A DNA stretch of 64,000 nt from Clusia tigrina. Taxonomy: Eukaryota; Arthropoda; Insecta; Diptera; Clusiidae. The stretch spans positions 174,147,315 through 174,211,314 of the forward strand of contig OV050030.1 of NCBI GenBank assembly GCA_920105625.2, in the 5' to 3' direction. The notes under the pieces were generated by a model. It worked only from the letters and a program-made list of their open reading frames with translations, did not search any database and was not told the DNA's origin. Shown here piece by piece: positions 1-9,949 of this stretch. Position numbers and translations under genes: made by a program. Each line of letters starts with the position of its first letter. Position 1 is the first letter of the stretch.

Positions 1-2
1 GA

Positions 3-2312
3 GTGCTGGGAACCAAAATATTTTTTGAAAACTCTAATTTTCCCTACATGGTCGAAAATATAGGTGTAATCGAATCTAACTCAGACGTAAATATTCCTAA
101 TGTGTTTGATTTTAGTCATTTAAATCAGGAAGAAAAAGATAATGTTACAAATATCCTATTAGAATTTAAAGACCTTTTTTATAAGGAAGGAGACAATCTT
201 TCTGCCACAAGTAAAATTCAGCACGAAATTATCACCACAATAGATAAACCACTATACTCGAAAATATACCGATATCCACATATCCATGAGAAGGAAATTC
301 AGACACAAATAGGAGAAATGCTAAAGCAAAACATTATCCGAGAAAGTAATTCCCCTTATAACAGTCCATTATGGATTGTCCCTAAAAAATTAGACAAGTC
401 AGGTAAAGAGAAATGGCGCCTTGTAGTCGATTACCGTAAATTTAATGAGTATACGGTGGACGACAAATTTCCCATCCCAAATCTAAATAGTCTTTTGGAT
501 AAATTGGGAAGGTCACAATATTTCACCACAATAGACCTTGCCAAAGGATTTCACCAAATTCTTGTAAGGGAAGAAGACAGAAAAAAAACGGCATTCTCCA
601 CACCTTTCGGGCACTACGAGTTCATTCAAATGCCTTTTGGACTAAAGAATGCACCATCGACCTTTCAAAGGCTGATGAATTCTGTTCTTCGCGAATTTAT
701 AAATAAAACTTGCGTTGTGTACATGGACGACATTTTAGTCTTTAGTACCTCACTGACGGAGCACATTCAAAGTATCAGACAGATATTTGAAGCTCTCAGA
801 ATTTCCAAATTAAAAATACAAATAGACAAATGTGACTTTCTTAAGAAAGAAACGCAGTTTTTGGGACATATTTTAACTGCAAATGGAATCAAACCAGATG
901 CACACAAAGTTACAATAATACAGGAGCTGAAGCTTCCCAGTACCCAAAAACAAATCAAATCGTTTCTAGGCATGACCGGATTTTATAGGAAATTTATAAA
1001 AGACTATGCTAAAATTGCACATCCTATAACAAAATTTTTAAAAAAGGATCAAAAAGTCAATACTGATGATCCGAATTATATTGCCGCCTTTGAGAAATTA
1101 AAAGAGCTCGTAACAAATTCTCCTATCCTAAGATATCCAAATTTCTCTAAACGTTTTAAAATAGTAACCGATGCCAGCAACTTCGCTATTGGCGCTGTCT
1201 TGACTCAAGATGGTCACCCAGTAGCATTAGCATCGAGAACGTTAAACAAACACGAAACAAACTACGCAACAATTGAAAAAGAATTGTTGGCGATAGTTTG
1301 GGGTGTTAAATATTTTAGACCATATGTCTTTGGAAGGGAATTCGAATTAGAGAGTGATCACCAACCACTTAAGTGGCCTATGATCAAATATTCTGGAAGA
1401 GATATAAGTCCCAGACAACAAAGGTATTTGATCGATTTAGGTGAATATAATTTTAAAATAGAATACATAAAAGGGAAATGTAACTATATTGCAGATTTTT
1501 TGAGCAGAATTGACTCGGAGACAAAAGAAATCAATATTCTAAATACCACTGATTCAAGTATCAAACCACCAGCAGACTTTCGAGTTAATGTCATCATTAA
1601 CGAGTTCGGAGGCGACGATACAGATAGCGAAAATGAGTCTATGCAAGTGCAAACTATCCAGGATCTCAATGATCACATACCTCTACTAGATTCTATAGTC
1701 AACCGATTTAAAACACAAATTGTTTTAAAAGAATTAAAAGATGTTGAAACAGAAATAGTGTTCAATAATAAAAGAATTTTCATTGATAAAAACGACATTG
1801 CTAACGAAAATATTATAAATATTATAAGACGAAAAATATCAAAAGGCAAGATTAGAATATATTCTGAAATAAGTGACCACGAATATAATAAAGTACAAAA
1901 AATAATAATTAATGAATTTTCTACGAATGAAGTGAAATTTTTAAAGTGCACCTATTTTGCGAAAGATATAGAGAACAACGATGAACTTAAAAAACAGTTA
2001 CCTTTGTTCCATAAATATGAAAGCGGACATTCTCGAATAGTAGCAACCTATGAGAACATAAAAAGTAAAATCTATAACCCTAATCTCAAAATTGCCATAC
2101 ATAAATTAATAAATAATTGTAATATTTGCTCATCAGCAAAATATGACAGAAACCCGATCAAAAATAAATTTAATTATACAGAAACACCTTCTGCTATAAA
2201 TGATATAGTACATGTAGATAGTTACGTAAATAGCAAAAACTCATTTGTAGTCTTTATAGACAAATTTTCTAAGCATATCAATAAAGGGAACTGTGAAGAA
2301 GTTTGTGTTTGA
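3..2312 (+). pseudogene. pol: Errantivirus pol: reverse transcriptase, RNase H, start of integrase
   Basis: Open from the window edge, so the true N-terminus (protease) is not visible. RT covers roughly residues 60-330, with the catalytic Y-M-D-D at about residues 239-242 (nt 719-730). An RNase H domain follows at roughly 370-500 (TDAS and SDHQPL motifs). The HHCC zinc domain of integrase is near residues 685-705 (H-K...C-N-I-C). The integrase core opens with an H-V-D motif, the first catalytic Asp, and then runs into foreign frame near nt 2285. The next open frame (2293-2829) holds the rest of integrase, so a segment of the core including sequence between the first and second catalytic positions is deleted. 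RT and RNase H look intact. Confidence 0.92.
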
Positions 2313-2829
2313 CAAAGAGTTTAACTCAAAAAATGTAAGGGATTTTTTAACAGGGGAAGGAATCCAATTTCATGCAACTAAACCAAATAGCCACATAGGG
2401 AACTCCGATGTGGAACGGCTAAATAACACTTTAACCGAAAGAATTAGAGTATTAAATCTTGAAGAAAAATTACCAATACAAACACAAATATCAAGAGCAA
2501 TAAAATTTTACAACAACAGTTTCCACAGCACCATCAAATGCACTCCTTTTGATGTAATTAATAATAAAGTCGATCATAAAATAATTAAGGATAGGTTAGA
2601 GGAAAGAAAACGAAATATGTTAAAGAAAAGAAATGAAAATAGAGAATCATACGTTGAGAATAGACAGGAGGGCTATATAAAAAATTACGCAAATTTAAGG
2701 CACAAAGAACAACCTAAATATAGAAAAACCAGATTAGAAAATGTCCATGAATGTAATATAAAACGTCCTTTCAAATTTTCAGATGCTCAGCATACTAACG
2801 ATACTATTAATGGTAATACCCCCAACTAA
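2293..2829 (+). pseudogene. pol: Errantivirus pol: integrase core remainder and C-terminus
   Basis: Shifted frame continuing the integrase after the deletion. It contains an F-D-K-E-F stretch at the place of the second catalytic Asp and S-D-V-E-R at the catalytic Glu position (nt about 2407-2421). A basic, Lys/Arg/Glu-rich C-terminal tail follows (residues 90-178). It overlaps the env start (2783) by 47 nt in another frame, as is common in errantiviruses, where env is expressed from a spliced RNA. Without the upstream core this part is non-functional. Confidence 0.85.
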
Positions 2830-3297
2830 AGGACTACTACAATTAAGTGCGATTAGTGAAGAAGCAGGATTCGTCAAAATAAAGGCACGGAAAGTTGAAA
2901 TAGTAAATCAGACTTCCACAATTCTCCATATGATTGATACCAAAGAGCTAAGCTCTATTTTAAATCAAATCGAGAACAATGTTAGAACTTTAGATCTTCA
3001 TAATAAAGGAATGATCGAAACCGAAATAGCAACAATAAAATCCAAACTAAAATCTATTACCCCTATTGAATCTAGGAAGAAACGAGGATTGATTAATGCT
3101 ATGGGTAATGCTTATAGATGGGCATTTGGGATAATGGACGACGATGACCGACAGGAAATTCTTGAACATCTTGCTGTCATTGATAAAAACAATCATAATG
3201 TAATAGAAACTGTTAATAAACAAATTTACATAAACACACACTTTAACGAATCGATCCAAATATTAAAGTCAGCCATAGAAGAAGACAGGGAAAATAT
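2783..3297 (+). pseudogene. env: Errantivirus env, N-terminal half, cut by a SINE
   Basis: Begins M-L-S-I-L-T-I-L-L-M-V-I, a likely signal peptide, shortly after the integrase frame. A furin-like R-K-K-R at nt 3074-3085 is followed by a Gly/Ala/aromatic-rich stretch, the expected position of the fusion peptide in F-protein-like errantiviral envelopes. The D-D-D-D-R-Q motif after it also fits that family. The reading frame enters the SINE at 3298 and picks up about 20 foreign residues before a stop at 3356-3358. The remainder of env resumes after the SINE at 3516. This is a relic, described only as it stands. Confidence 0.85.
3286..3297 (+). repeat. Target-site duplication, left copy (CAGGGAAAATAT)
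   Basis: The 12-bp word CAGGGAAAATAT occurs here and again, identical, at 3504-3515, exactly bracketing the tRNA-like insert in env. A perfect direct repeat of this length is what target-primed reverse transcription leaves. Confidence 0.88.
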
Positions 3298-3503
3298 TAT
3301 TATTATTATTATATCTTACACCATAATTAATTATGAGTGCAAGGTATTGGGGGAATGAGTACTAGCTACAAAGGCCTTCGACTCGAAGAGAAAAGAATTT
3401 TATAGAAAGAAGCATTTTGGAGACCAAACCCGTGGCAGGATTTGAACCTGCGACCCTCGGGGTGTTAGTCTAGCATGCTTACCACTAGACCACAGAGGGC
3501 GGC
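3298..3503 (-). mobile_element. tRNA-derived SINE (family A), minus strand, inside errantivirus env
   Basis: 206-bp insert between 12-bp direct repeats. On the minus strand it starts with a tRNA-like head holding a perfect pol III A box (TGGTCTAGTGG, 3492-3482) and B box (GGTTCAAATCC, 3448-3438), 44 nt apart as in real tRNAs. The T stem GCAGG/CCTGC pairs fully, but the acceptor and anticodon stems do not, so it is tRNA-related rather than a working tRNA. About 105 bp of unrelated body follow, and the element ends in an (ATA)n tail (3298-3315 region). Head, body, simple-repeat tail and TSD together define a SINE. I do not recognise the family by name. Confidence 0.88.
3438..3492 (-). promoter_or_regulatory. 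Internal pol III promoter (A and B boxes) of SINE A
   Basis: The A box at 3492-3482 matches TRGYNNARNNG at every defined base and the B box at 3448-3438 matches RGTTCRANTCC. The start-to-start distance is 44 nt. This is the type 2 RNA polymerase III promoter used by tRNA genes and SINEs. Confidence 0.8.
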
Positions 3504-3515
3504 CAGGGAAAATAT
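3504..3515 (+). repeat. Target-site duplication, right copy (CAGGGAAAATAT)
   Basis: Identical to 3286-3297. Env sequence resumes immediately afterwards in a frame matching the region upstream of the SINE. Confidence 0.88.
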
Positions 3516-4482
3516 AAAAAATACTGTAGATGAAATAAGGAAAACACACAATGAAATTGCACGACGACTTTTATACAGCGACCAAATGTTTAAACTGACA
3601 TACCTCAAGAACAAGATTGATCACATTCAGAATAATATTGCGTCTGCTAAATAACATATTGTCCAACCAACTATACTTACAGCTGAAGAAATAGATAGGT
3701 TCGAAATAGACTTCTTCAAACTTAAGCTAATGAAAACCGATATATTAAGTTACAAAGAAGGTTTGTTGATTGTAGCAATTAAAATACCGGATAGTTATAC
3801 AGAAGCCGATCTTAAAATTATTGTACCTCTCCCTAATAAAAACAATATGGAAATTAACCAACCCAATAGTTATATAATTGAAGTTCAAAATAATGTACTA
3901 AGCTATGAAGAAAATGTATACTTGAAAAATTTAAAGAAAAGTAAACACTGTACAGTCTCTAATAATTGTAAATTTAGGTATAATAACAAAACTCATATCG
4001 AAGAATTTGAAGATGATATAATCTTAATAAAAAATGCTGTTAATCTAAAAATAAATCAAAATTCTGACAACAGAAATATATCTATAAACAAAAATTATCT
4101 TATCACTTATTATAATTGTAAAATTAAAATAAAAAATGAAATTTTCCAAAATCAGAAAACAGTTATACAAGATAAATATTTTTATCCAAGTAATAATCCC
4201 ATCCAATTTGATATAAAGCCGATAAATTTTGAAACATTAGAAATAAGAGACTTCTCAAATATTAAAGAAATTCAAGAATTAAAATTTCACAAAAATATTT
4301 CTTATAAAAAAATATTGCTTATACCATGACTTTGGTAATCGGTATAATTTTAGTTATAATTTTTATTATTATTAAGGTGAAAAAACGCACCAAAATTGTT
4401 AATAAAACTGAAATCATAAATAAGCCAGAAGCAGAAAATTTTGAATGGTCAAAAATAAAAAATAAATATGGCATTAAGTAAT
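3516..4482 (+). pseudogene. env: Errantivirus env, C-terminal half with membrane anchor
   Basis: Continues env after the SINE. The stretch 3516-3653 is a helical, Lys/Asn-rich segment ending at a TAA. A frame from 3730 to 4329 gives about 199 residues with paired cysteines (a C-x5-C near residue 75 and a later Y-N-C). A shifted frame from about 4326 supplies a strongly hydrophobic stretch (L-V-I-G-I-I-L-V-I-I-F-I-I-I) followed by K-V-K-K-R and a short cytoplasmic tail ending about 4482. That is the transmembrane anchor and tail typical of env. A stop and a frameshift, besides the SINE, make it non-functional. Confidence 0.8.
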
Positions 4483-4553
4483 AATGTACAGTAATAAGTA
4501 TATAAAATTTAATTTTACGAGATCCAGGAGAATCTCCAATGAAGGGATGGAGG

Positions 4554-4852
4554 AGTTACGTCCGCATACCATATATATATACATACTTATATACATACAT
4601 ATATACTAATTCATATTCTTCTATGCAATAGCGTTATCGCTTAGTTTTTTTATTGCATAGCAGATGATGTCAAATTCAGTTAAGGCTCCAAATGCAGAAT
4701 GTGCTGAGTAGCATAATTTGCACTTCAAGGCCAACTGAATTTGAACAGTAAAGTAGAATAGAAAAATACTTTAAGTCAGTCTTAAGATTCATGGCAAACT
4801 AATAAAGTCAATTTTGAGCATAAGCTTAATTTGTTTTATTCAGCTATTAACT
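4554..4852 (+). repeat. 3' LTR of errantivirus copy 1
   Basis: Starts AGTTACG right after the purine-rich tract ATGAAGGGATGGAGG (about 4539-4553) and ends TAACT, giving inverted AGTTA/TAACT ends and about 299 bp. An AATAAA lies near the 3' side (about 4800). The 5' partner is outside the window, so the ends rest on the terminal symmetry and the purine tract. The following CGTG could be the 4-bp target duplication, but this cannot be checked here. Confidence 0.65.
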
Positions 4853-4899
4853 CGTGCGGCAAAACTCTTTTTTGCCAGTCAACAGAGTACATCCAGCAT

Positions 4900-5420
4900 C
4901 TAACAGCACCATATATATGTACGTTGCTTCACGATAAAGTCCATCAAATATCGTAGCTGTTGTTTGAAAACTCGTGCTGTGACATCGTTACGATCGCTTG
5001 CTGATTGACAGCGATTCAATAATTCCGTTATCTGTGGGCATTTTGGATTGCAAGTGAATGTAACAAACAAATCTGGCCGTCCATAATTCCGCACGTATGT
5101 CATCGCATCCTGCGAGTACTCGTGCATGTGCCTTGGGCTGCCAATGTATGTTGATGGCAAAATCGTGAGTCGGCCAAGGTTTGTCACATCTTCATCGCTA
5201 TTGACCGCTTCTCGCAACTGAATATACTCTTCAGATCGAAGCTTGGTCTGATTAAAGCGAATAAAATTGAGTCGTTCTGTCTCCATCGTCACGTACACAT
5301 CAACTGCATACTGTTGAAATAATCGGCGATATCTCAAGAGATGGTTGTCAATTCCTTCGCGAATCATCAATCGATACGCGTAAAAGTTTATTGCACTGAC
5401 CTTGTTATTTGTATCGACAC
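4900..5420 (-). pseudogene. Helitron Rep, third exon, truncated before HUH
   Basis: Rep N-terminal domain: contains the MHEYSQDAMTYV and DLFVTFTCNP motifs seen in Helitron replication initiators, then a conserved basic helix (V-F-K-Q-Q-L). Reading stops about residue 155 (T-Y-I-W-C-C), just where the W-Q-K-R-G-L-P-H-A-H catalytic block should come (compare about 58150-58180). It starts at 5420, directly after a plausible AG acceptor. The function in an intact element is nicking and strand transfer during rolling-circle transposition; this copy cannot do it. Confidence 0.8.
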
Positions 5421-5473
5421 CTAAAAGTTAACAAAAATTGAAGTTATAATCAAGAGTGTTTTCTTTTACTAAC
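5421..5473 (-). other. Candidate spliceosomal intron in Helitron copy 1 (53 bp)
   Basis: Minus strand: G|GTTAGTAAAAG donor at 5473 and a T-rich stretch ending TTTTAG at 5421. Removing it joins ...N-P-A-N-G to V-D-T-N... in frame. The same protein position in the second Helitron (57551-57621) is also split by GTTAGT...CTAG, which supports a real intron. Confidence 0.7.
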
Positions 5474-5972
5474 CATTGGCCGGATTGATCATGTTGTATC
5501 TCAAGTGATATCCATCTTCACCACGGCAGAACATAAGCGGATATTGTAGTGAGTCATACGATCGATGAGTTTCATTGATTCGCTCTAATGCATCTACAGC
5601 TCGACGTTTAATAACTATATCACGGGAATCTGAATTATCGCCAACAACAAAAACTGACATTTCATCGGTCGTCCGTGCATAATATTGCCGTTCATGAGTG
5701 CCTGCTGGTCGTTTGTCCGCTTTTATGACGATTCTGTGATCATCAGATGGCATCCTTTCTAACGAAGTTTTGAATAATCGAATTAGTTCGTTGTGTTCAT
5801 GCAACATTTCTTGCAATTGCTGCACAATTTCTCTTTTCGTCGCATTGAAAATTGCACAACGTCGATTCACTTCTTCATTTGAATCTCCAAGGAAATATAT
5901 TTGGAGATATTTGTGATCTTGATCAGGATGCGGCAACAGCGATCCAGCAAGAAGATAAATTTGCCCGTGAAG
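5474..5972 (-). pseudogene. Helitron RepHel, second exon
   Basis: About 166 residues from L-H-G-Q-I-Y to N-P-A-N-G. Covers the region between the zinc-finger-like module and Rep: Y-L-Q-I-Y-F-L-G-D, R-R-C-A-I-F-N, a leucine-rich helix, D-E-M-S-V-F-V-V-G-D, and P-L-M-F-C-R-G-E-D-G-Y-H. All of these have counterparts in copy 2 at 57060-57550. Both ends coincide with candidate splice sites. The exon itself has no stop. Confidence 0.75.
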
Positions 5973-6051
5973 CTGTATAGTTGCAGACAAATATGTTAAT
6001 TTCTGTATTTTATTGGCGAGATAATAAGTGTTAGATTGTTGGTGAACTAAC
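5973..6051 (-). other. Candidate spliceosomal intron in Helitron copy 1 (79 bp)
   Basis: Minus strand: AAG|GTTAGT donor at 6051 and ...ACTATACAG acceptor ending at 5973. Splicing joins ...N-P-T-F-K to L-H-G-Q-I-Y in phase 0. Copy 2 reads M-P-T-F-K then GTAATTG at the same place (about 56986), so the interruption is shared, though its acceptor there is uncertain. Confidence 0.62.
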
Positions 6052-6732
6052 CTTGAATGTGGGATTGTAATTATGTTCATTCACAATTTCCCCACGAAAC
6101 GACGTCATTTGAAAACAATCGTTATACATCTAGGAATTTTGTAAAAAATGATTCGAATTTGGTGATTCACCGTAAAGCAACGACCGCAATGGCTCTGGTG
6201 GAGGAAGTAACTCTGGCAATTTCACTTTTCCGCTTGCGCAACACAATCCGGCGGGCTCTTTTGGAAATTTCAGTGCATCGCAATGCGGGCAAACGACAAA
6301 CATCGAACCAAATCGAACTGATGCGTGCGCACCGTATTCAATGTCTGGCTCATATCGAAAGGCTGCACGTTCGATATTCAAATTAGGCAATCGTTGTTGT
6401 TGTTGGGGTTGTCGGTGAGCAGCCAAACGTTGTTCTCTTGCTACATGAATTTCCTGAGCACGAACTTGTATTCTTCTCAATCGTTGTTGCTCATTGTAAG
6501 CTTCGTGAGGCTCTTATGATTGTCGCGCACAATGTTCAATCATTCCGATTCGAGCAGATTCCCTTGCAGTAGTATTTTCCTCTTCCGTACGACGTGCTGT
6601 ATAATTACGTTGGTCCGTTGTACGTCGGGAACGCCGACCGATATTAGCGCGACCTCTTTGTGGCATCGTAACAAATTTCAATCTGTAATTTATCACTTTG
6701 TATGAAACACACATAAAGTTTTCACGGAACAA
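6052..6732 (-). pseudogene. Helitron RepHel, first exon region (zinc-finger-like)
   Basis: Reads on the minus strand from M-P-Q-R-G-R (about 6665; an upstream in-frame Met lies at 6732) through an Arg-rich leader, then Q-rich, then C-P-H-C and C-C-A-S-G-K with L-P-P-P-E-P-L. A stop at about 6514-6516 and another near 6130 break the frame, so this copy is decayed. C-x2-C...C pairs suggest the Zn-binding module that precedes Rep in animal Helitrons. Counterpart in copy 2: 56524-56985. Confidence 0.65.
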
Positions 6733-6740
6733 TTTTCAAT

Positions 6741-8392
<1,652 letters not shown>

Positions 8393-8614
8393 ATGCCAAA
8401 GAATGAATTCTCTATTTTAACACTAAAGCAAGTCCATTTTAAACTGCTTGAGGATGAGGTGCTGCTGGCGGTTGGTAAACTGGGGGATAAGAAGGCACCC
8501 GGCCCAGATGTAATACCCAATTGTGCGTTCGAAAACGCTTTTGCACTGCATCCGGAACCACTCAGACAGTTATATGAGGCCTGTATTCAAGTTAGAGTCT
8601 ACTCTGCGCGATGA
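8393..8614 (+). pseudogene. LINE reverse-transcriptase fragment (R1/Jockey superfamily)
   Basis: About 70 residues with K-K-A-P-G-P-D-V-I-P-N, the hallmark at the start of the RT domain in R1- and Jockey-type LINEs, then P-L-R-Q-L-Y-E-A-C-I-Q. Both ends are cut: no endonuclease before it and no palm domain after it. The clade cannot be fixed from such a short piece. Confidence 0.75.
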
Positions 8615-8940
8615 AAGGTACACTGGCTTGTCTTGGCGCCATAATGCAATAAGCCACAAATAGACACATCGATTTTTAGAACACATTACATATAAAATAT
8701 GAATGCATCAACATGTATGCTACAGGATTATCAAAATAATCTAATCAAAGGTGGAATCTATGAACTTGAACTTTTGAATTTATCCCGATATATATTTAGT
8801 AGAGAAAATACTTAAAACAAGTATATATATATATTTACTTTCTTATACGTAAAGTATATACGCATTTTCACTAAATCAGCCTGCCAAAGATCCGCTTTGT
8901 TACTATTCTTTGTCATTGAAAGTTTCTCAGCGTTTGCTAA
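8615..8940. other. AT-rich spacer without a gene
   Basis: No ORF of note. A short (TA)n is at about 8823-8833. The region ends where similarity to the BEL LTR begins. Confidence 0.5.
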
Positions 8941-9257
8941 TGGTAGTTGTTTGGGAGATAGTAAGCTTTTTTAGTAACCACTTTAAACAATATAAACTAT
9001 TTAATAAAAATACTACCGACAGGTTTCAAGGTTTGCGATGAACAGACAGAGTTTATTCTATTCGCATTGCGGTTAAATATACTAACGAGAGAGGTTAACT
9101 GTTATTTTAACGAGTGAATACATTTGATAAGTAATAAGAAATTAACCAAAGTAGGAATTAGGCAGAGAAATTAAAAAGAAAGAAATTAAATAGAGAGAAA
9201 TTAATTAAAAATAAATTACAAATAGAGGAATTAAAACTATTTATGCTACTGCAAACA
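8941..9257 (-). repeat. 3' LTR of BEL copy 1 (truncated)
   Basis: Minus strand begins TGTTTGCAGTAGCATAAATA at 9257, directly after the pol stop. It is similar, with substitutions and an extra ATA-rich insert, to 14281-14498 and to the plus-strand copy from 17502. Similarity stops near 8941, so the LTR is cut short. Confidence 0.75.
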
Positions 9258-9644
9258 TCTTCCCTCGGTTGGAAGGGTCACACTTTGAACTGAATCAGCA
9301 TCTAGAGGGAGCATGCATAATTTGGTCGTAGCTCGTTTGAGTAATCCACTGGATGTGCGAAAGACTGCTACACGAACCATGCTGTCCTTCCCTTTTTTCA
9401 CCTCAACTAGCCTCGCAAATTTCCATTTTCGCCAAAATTGTGTCTGTGTATGACAGACGCGCTGCCAACGAACCAGAAAATTTGAATTTATGGCAGAAAC
9501 ATCCGGTTCAATCAAAATTGTAAAAGGTTCTGCAATAAGGAAGGCAGCCGGGGTTTGAGGACGTGAATTTAATACAGCGGATAAATGGCATTGGTTGGTA
9601 GTTCTTCGAAATCTAACATATCTAGCAGTCGGCTTGCTCGGTAT
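9246..9644 (-). pseudogene. pol: BEL pol C-terminus (integrase end / DUF5641)
   Basis: Minus-strand reading shows L-N-S-R-P-Q-T-P and then R-W-Q-R-V-C-H-T-Q-T-Q-F-W-R-K-W, the signature of the domain after BEL/Pao integrase, followed by V-R-V-A-V-F-R-T. Upstream it is interrupted exactly at a TA by the composite unit. Across that insert the frame reads E-A-A-I-K-T-A-K-F-H on the far side, the normal integrase-to-DUF5641 transition. Confidence 0.82.
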
Positions 9645-9645
9645 A

Positions 9646-9674
9646 CGAGGTGTGATCAAAAAATAACCGTTATT
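9646..9674 (+). repeat. Outer mariner TIR relic
   Basis: CGAGGTGTGATCAAAAAATA then ACCGTTATT; equals the reverse complement of the right end of the adjacent mariner (10835-10863) with one mismatch (A versus G). It is followed at 9675 by a second, partial TIR start (GTGTGATCAAAAAATAAA) in the same direction. Confidence 0.85.
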
Positions 9675-9686
9675 GTGTGATCAAAA

Positions 9687-9778
9687 AATAAATACTTGGG
9701 GGGAAAAATTGTCTTTCACTGAAAAATCTCTGATGAGGACAAGCGGCATTTCGGAAATAGCTATATATACATATACTC

Positions 9779-9870
<92 letters not shown>

Positions 9871-9882
9871 TCCTATTAGTCC

Positions 9883-9886
<4 letters not shown>
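9687..9886 (+). mobile_element. SINE B copy 1, 5'-truncated
   Basis: From AATAAATACTTGGGGGG to the TCCTATTAGTCCATTA word (9871-9886), with a (TA)n inside. Base-for-base like 55125-55326 apart from TA length. It lacks the tRNA-like head present in the other copy (55033-55110). Confidence 0.75.

Positions 9887-9948
<62 letters not shown>
9779..9948. repeat. (TA)n tracts on either side of TCCTATTAGTCCATTA
   Basis: Two long TA runs, about 9779-9866 and 9883-9948, separated by TTTATTCCTATTAGTCCA. The right run abuts the mariner TIR. The I-Y-I-Y frames here are repeat artefacts. Confidence 0.95.

Positions 9949-9949
<1 letters not shown>

Larger units (their letters stand above)
1..4852 (+). mobile_element. 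Errantivirus copy 1 (Ty3/gypsy, 17.6/297-like), 5' part outside window
   Basis: LTR retrotransposon of the insect errantivirus type, recognised from the order RT, RNase H, integrase, then an env ORF with a furin-like site and a C-terminal membrane segment, then a purine-rich tract and an LTR with AGTTA...TAACT ends. Gag, protease and the 5' LTR lie before the window or are lost. The copy is dead: the integrase is frameshifted by a deletion near 2285, env is split by a SINE (3298-3503), has a stop near 3652, and is frameshifted again near 4325. The assignment rests on domain order and protein resemblance. Confidence 0.9.
4860..6740 (-). mobile_element. Helitron copy 1 (Rep part only), minus strand
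   Basis: Minus-strand exons encode a Helitron RepHel N-terminal region that reads, in order, a basic leader, a zinc-finger-like module, and the Rep N-terminal (Helitron_like_N) domain. It breaks off at about 4890 inside Rep, next to the errantivirus LTR, so the catalytic HUH region and helicase are missing. The related copy at 56.5-60.65 kb shows what should follow. Termini (5'-TC, 3' hairpin plus CTRR) were not found. Confidence 0.8.

Noticed and set aside
767..973. Antisense ORFs within pol (767-973, 1484-1951)
   Set aside because: Shadow frames of the RT/RNase H coding strand with no independent support.
3422..3500. Functional tRNA gene on the minus strand
   Set aside because: A/B boxes and the T stem are good, but the acceptor and anticodon stems do not pair, and the segment lies within a TSD-bounded insert with a simple-repeat tail. 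It is a SINE head.
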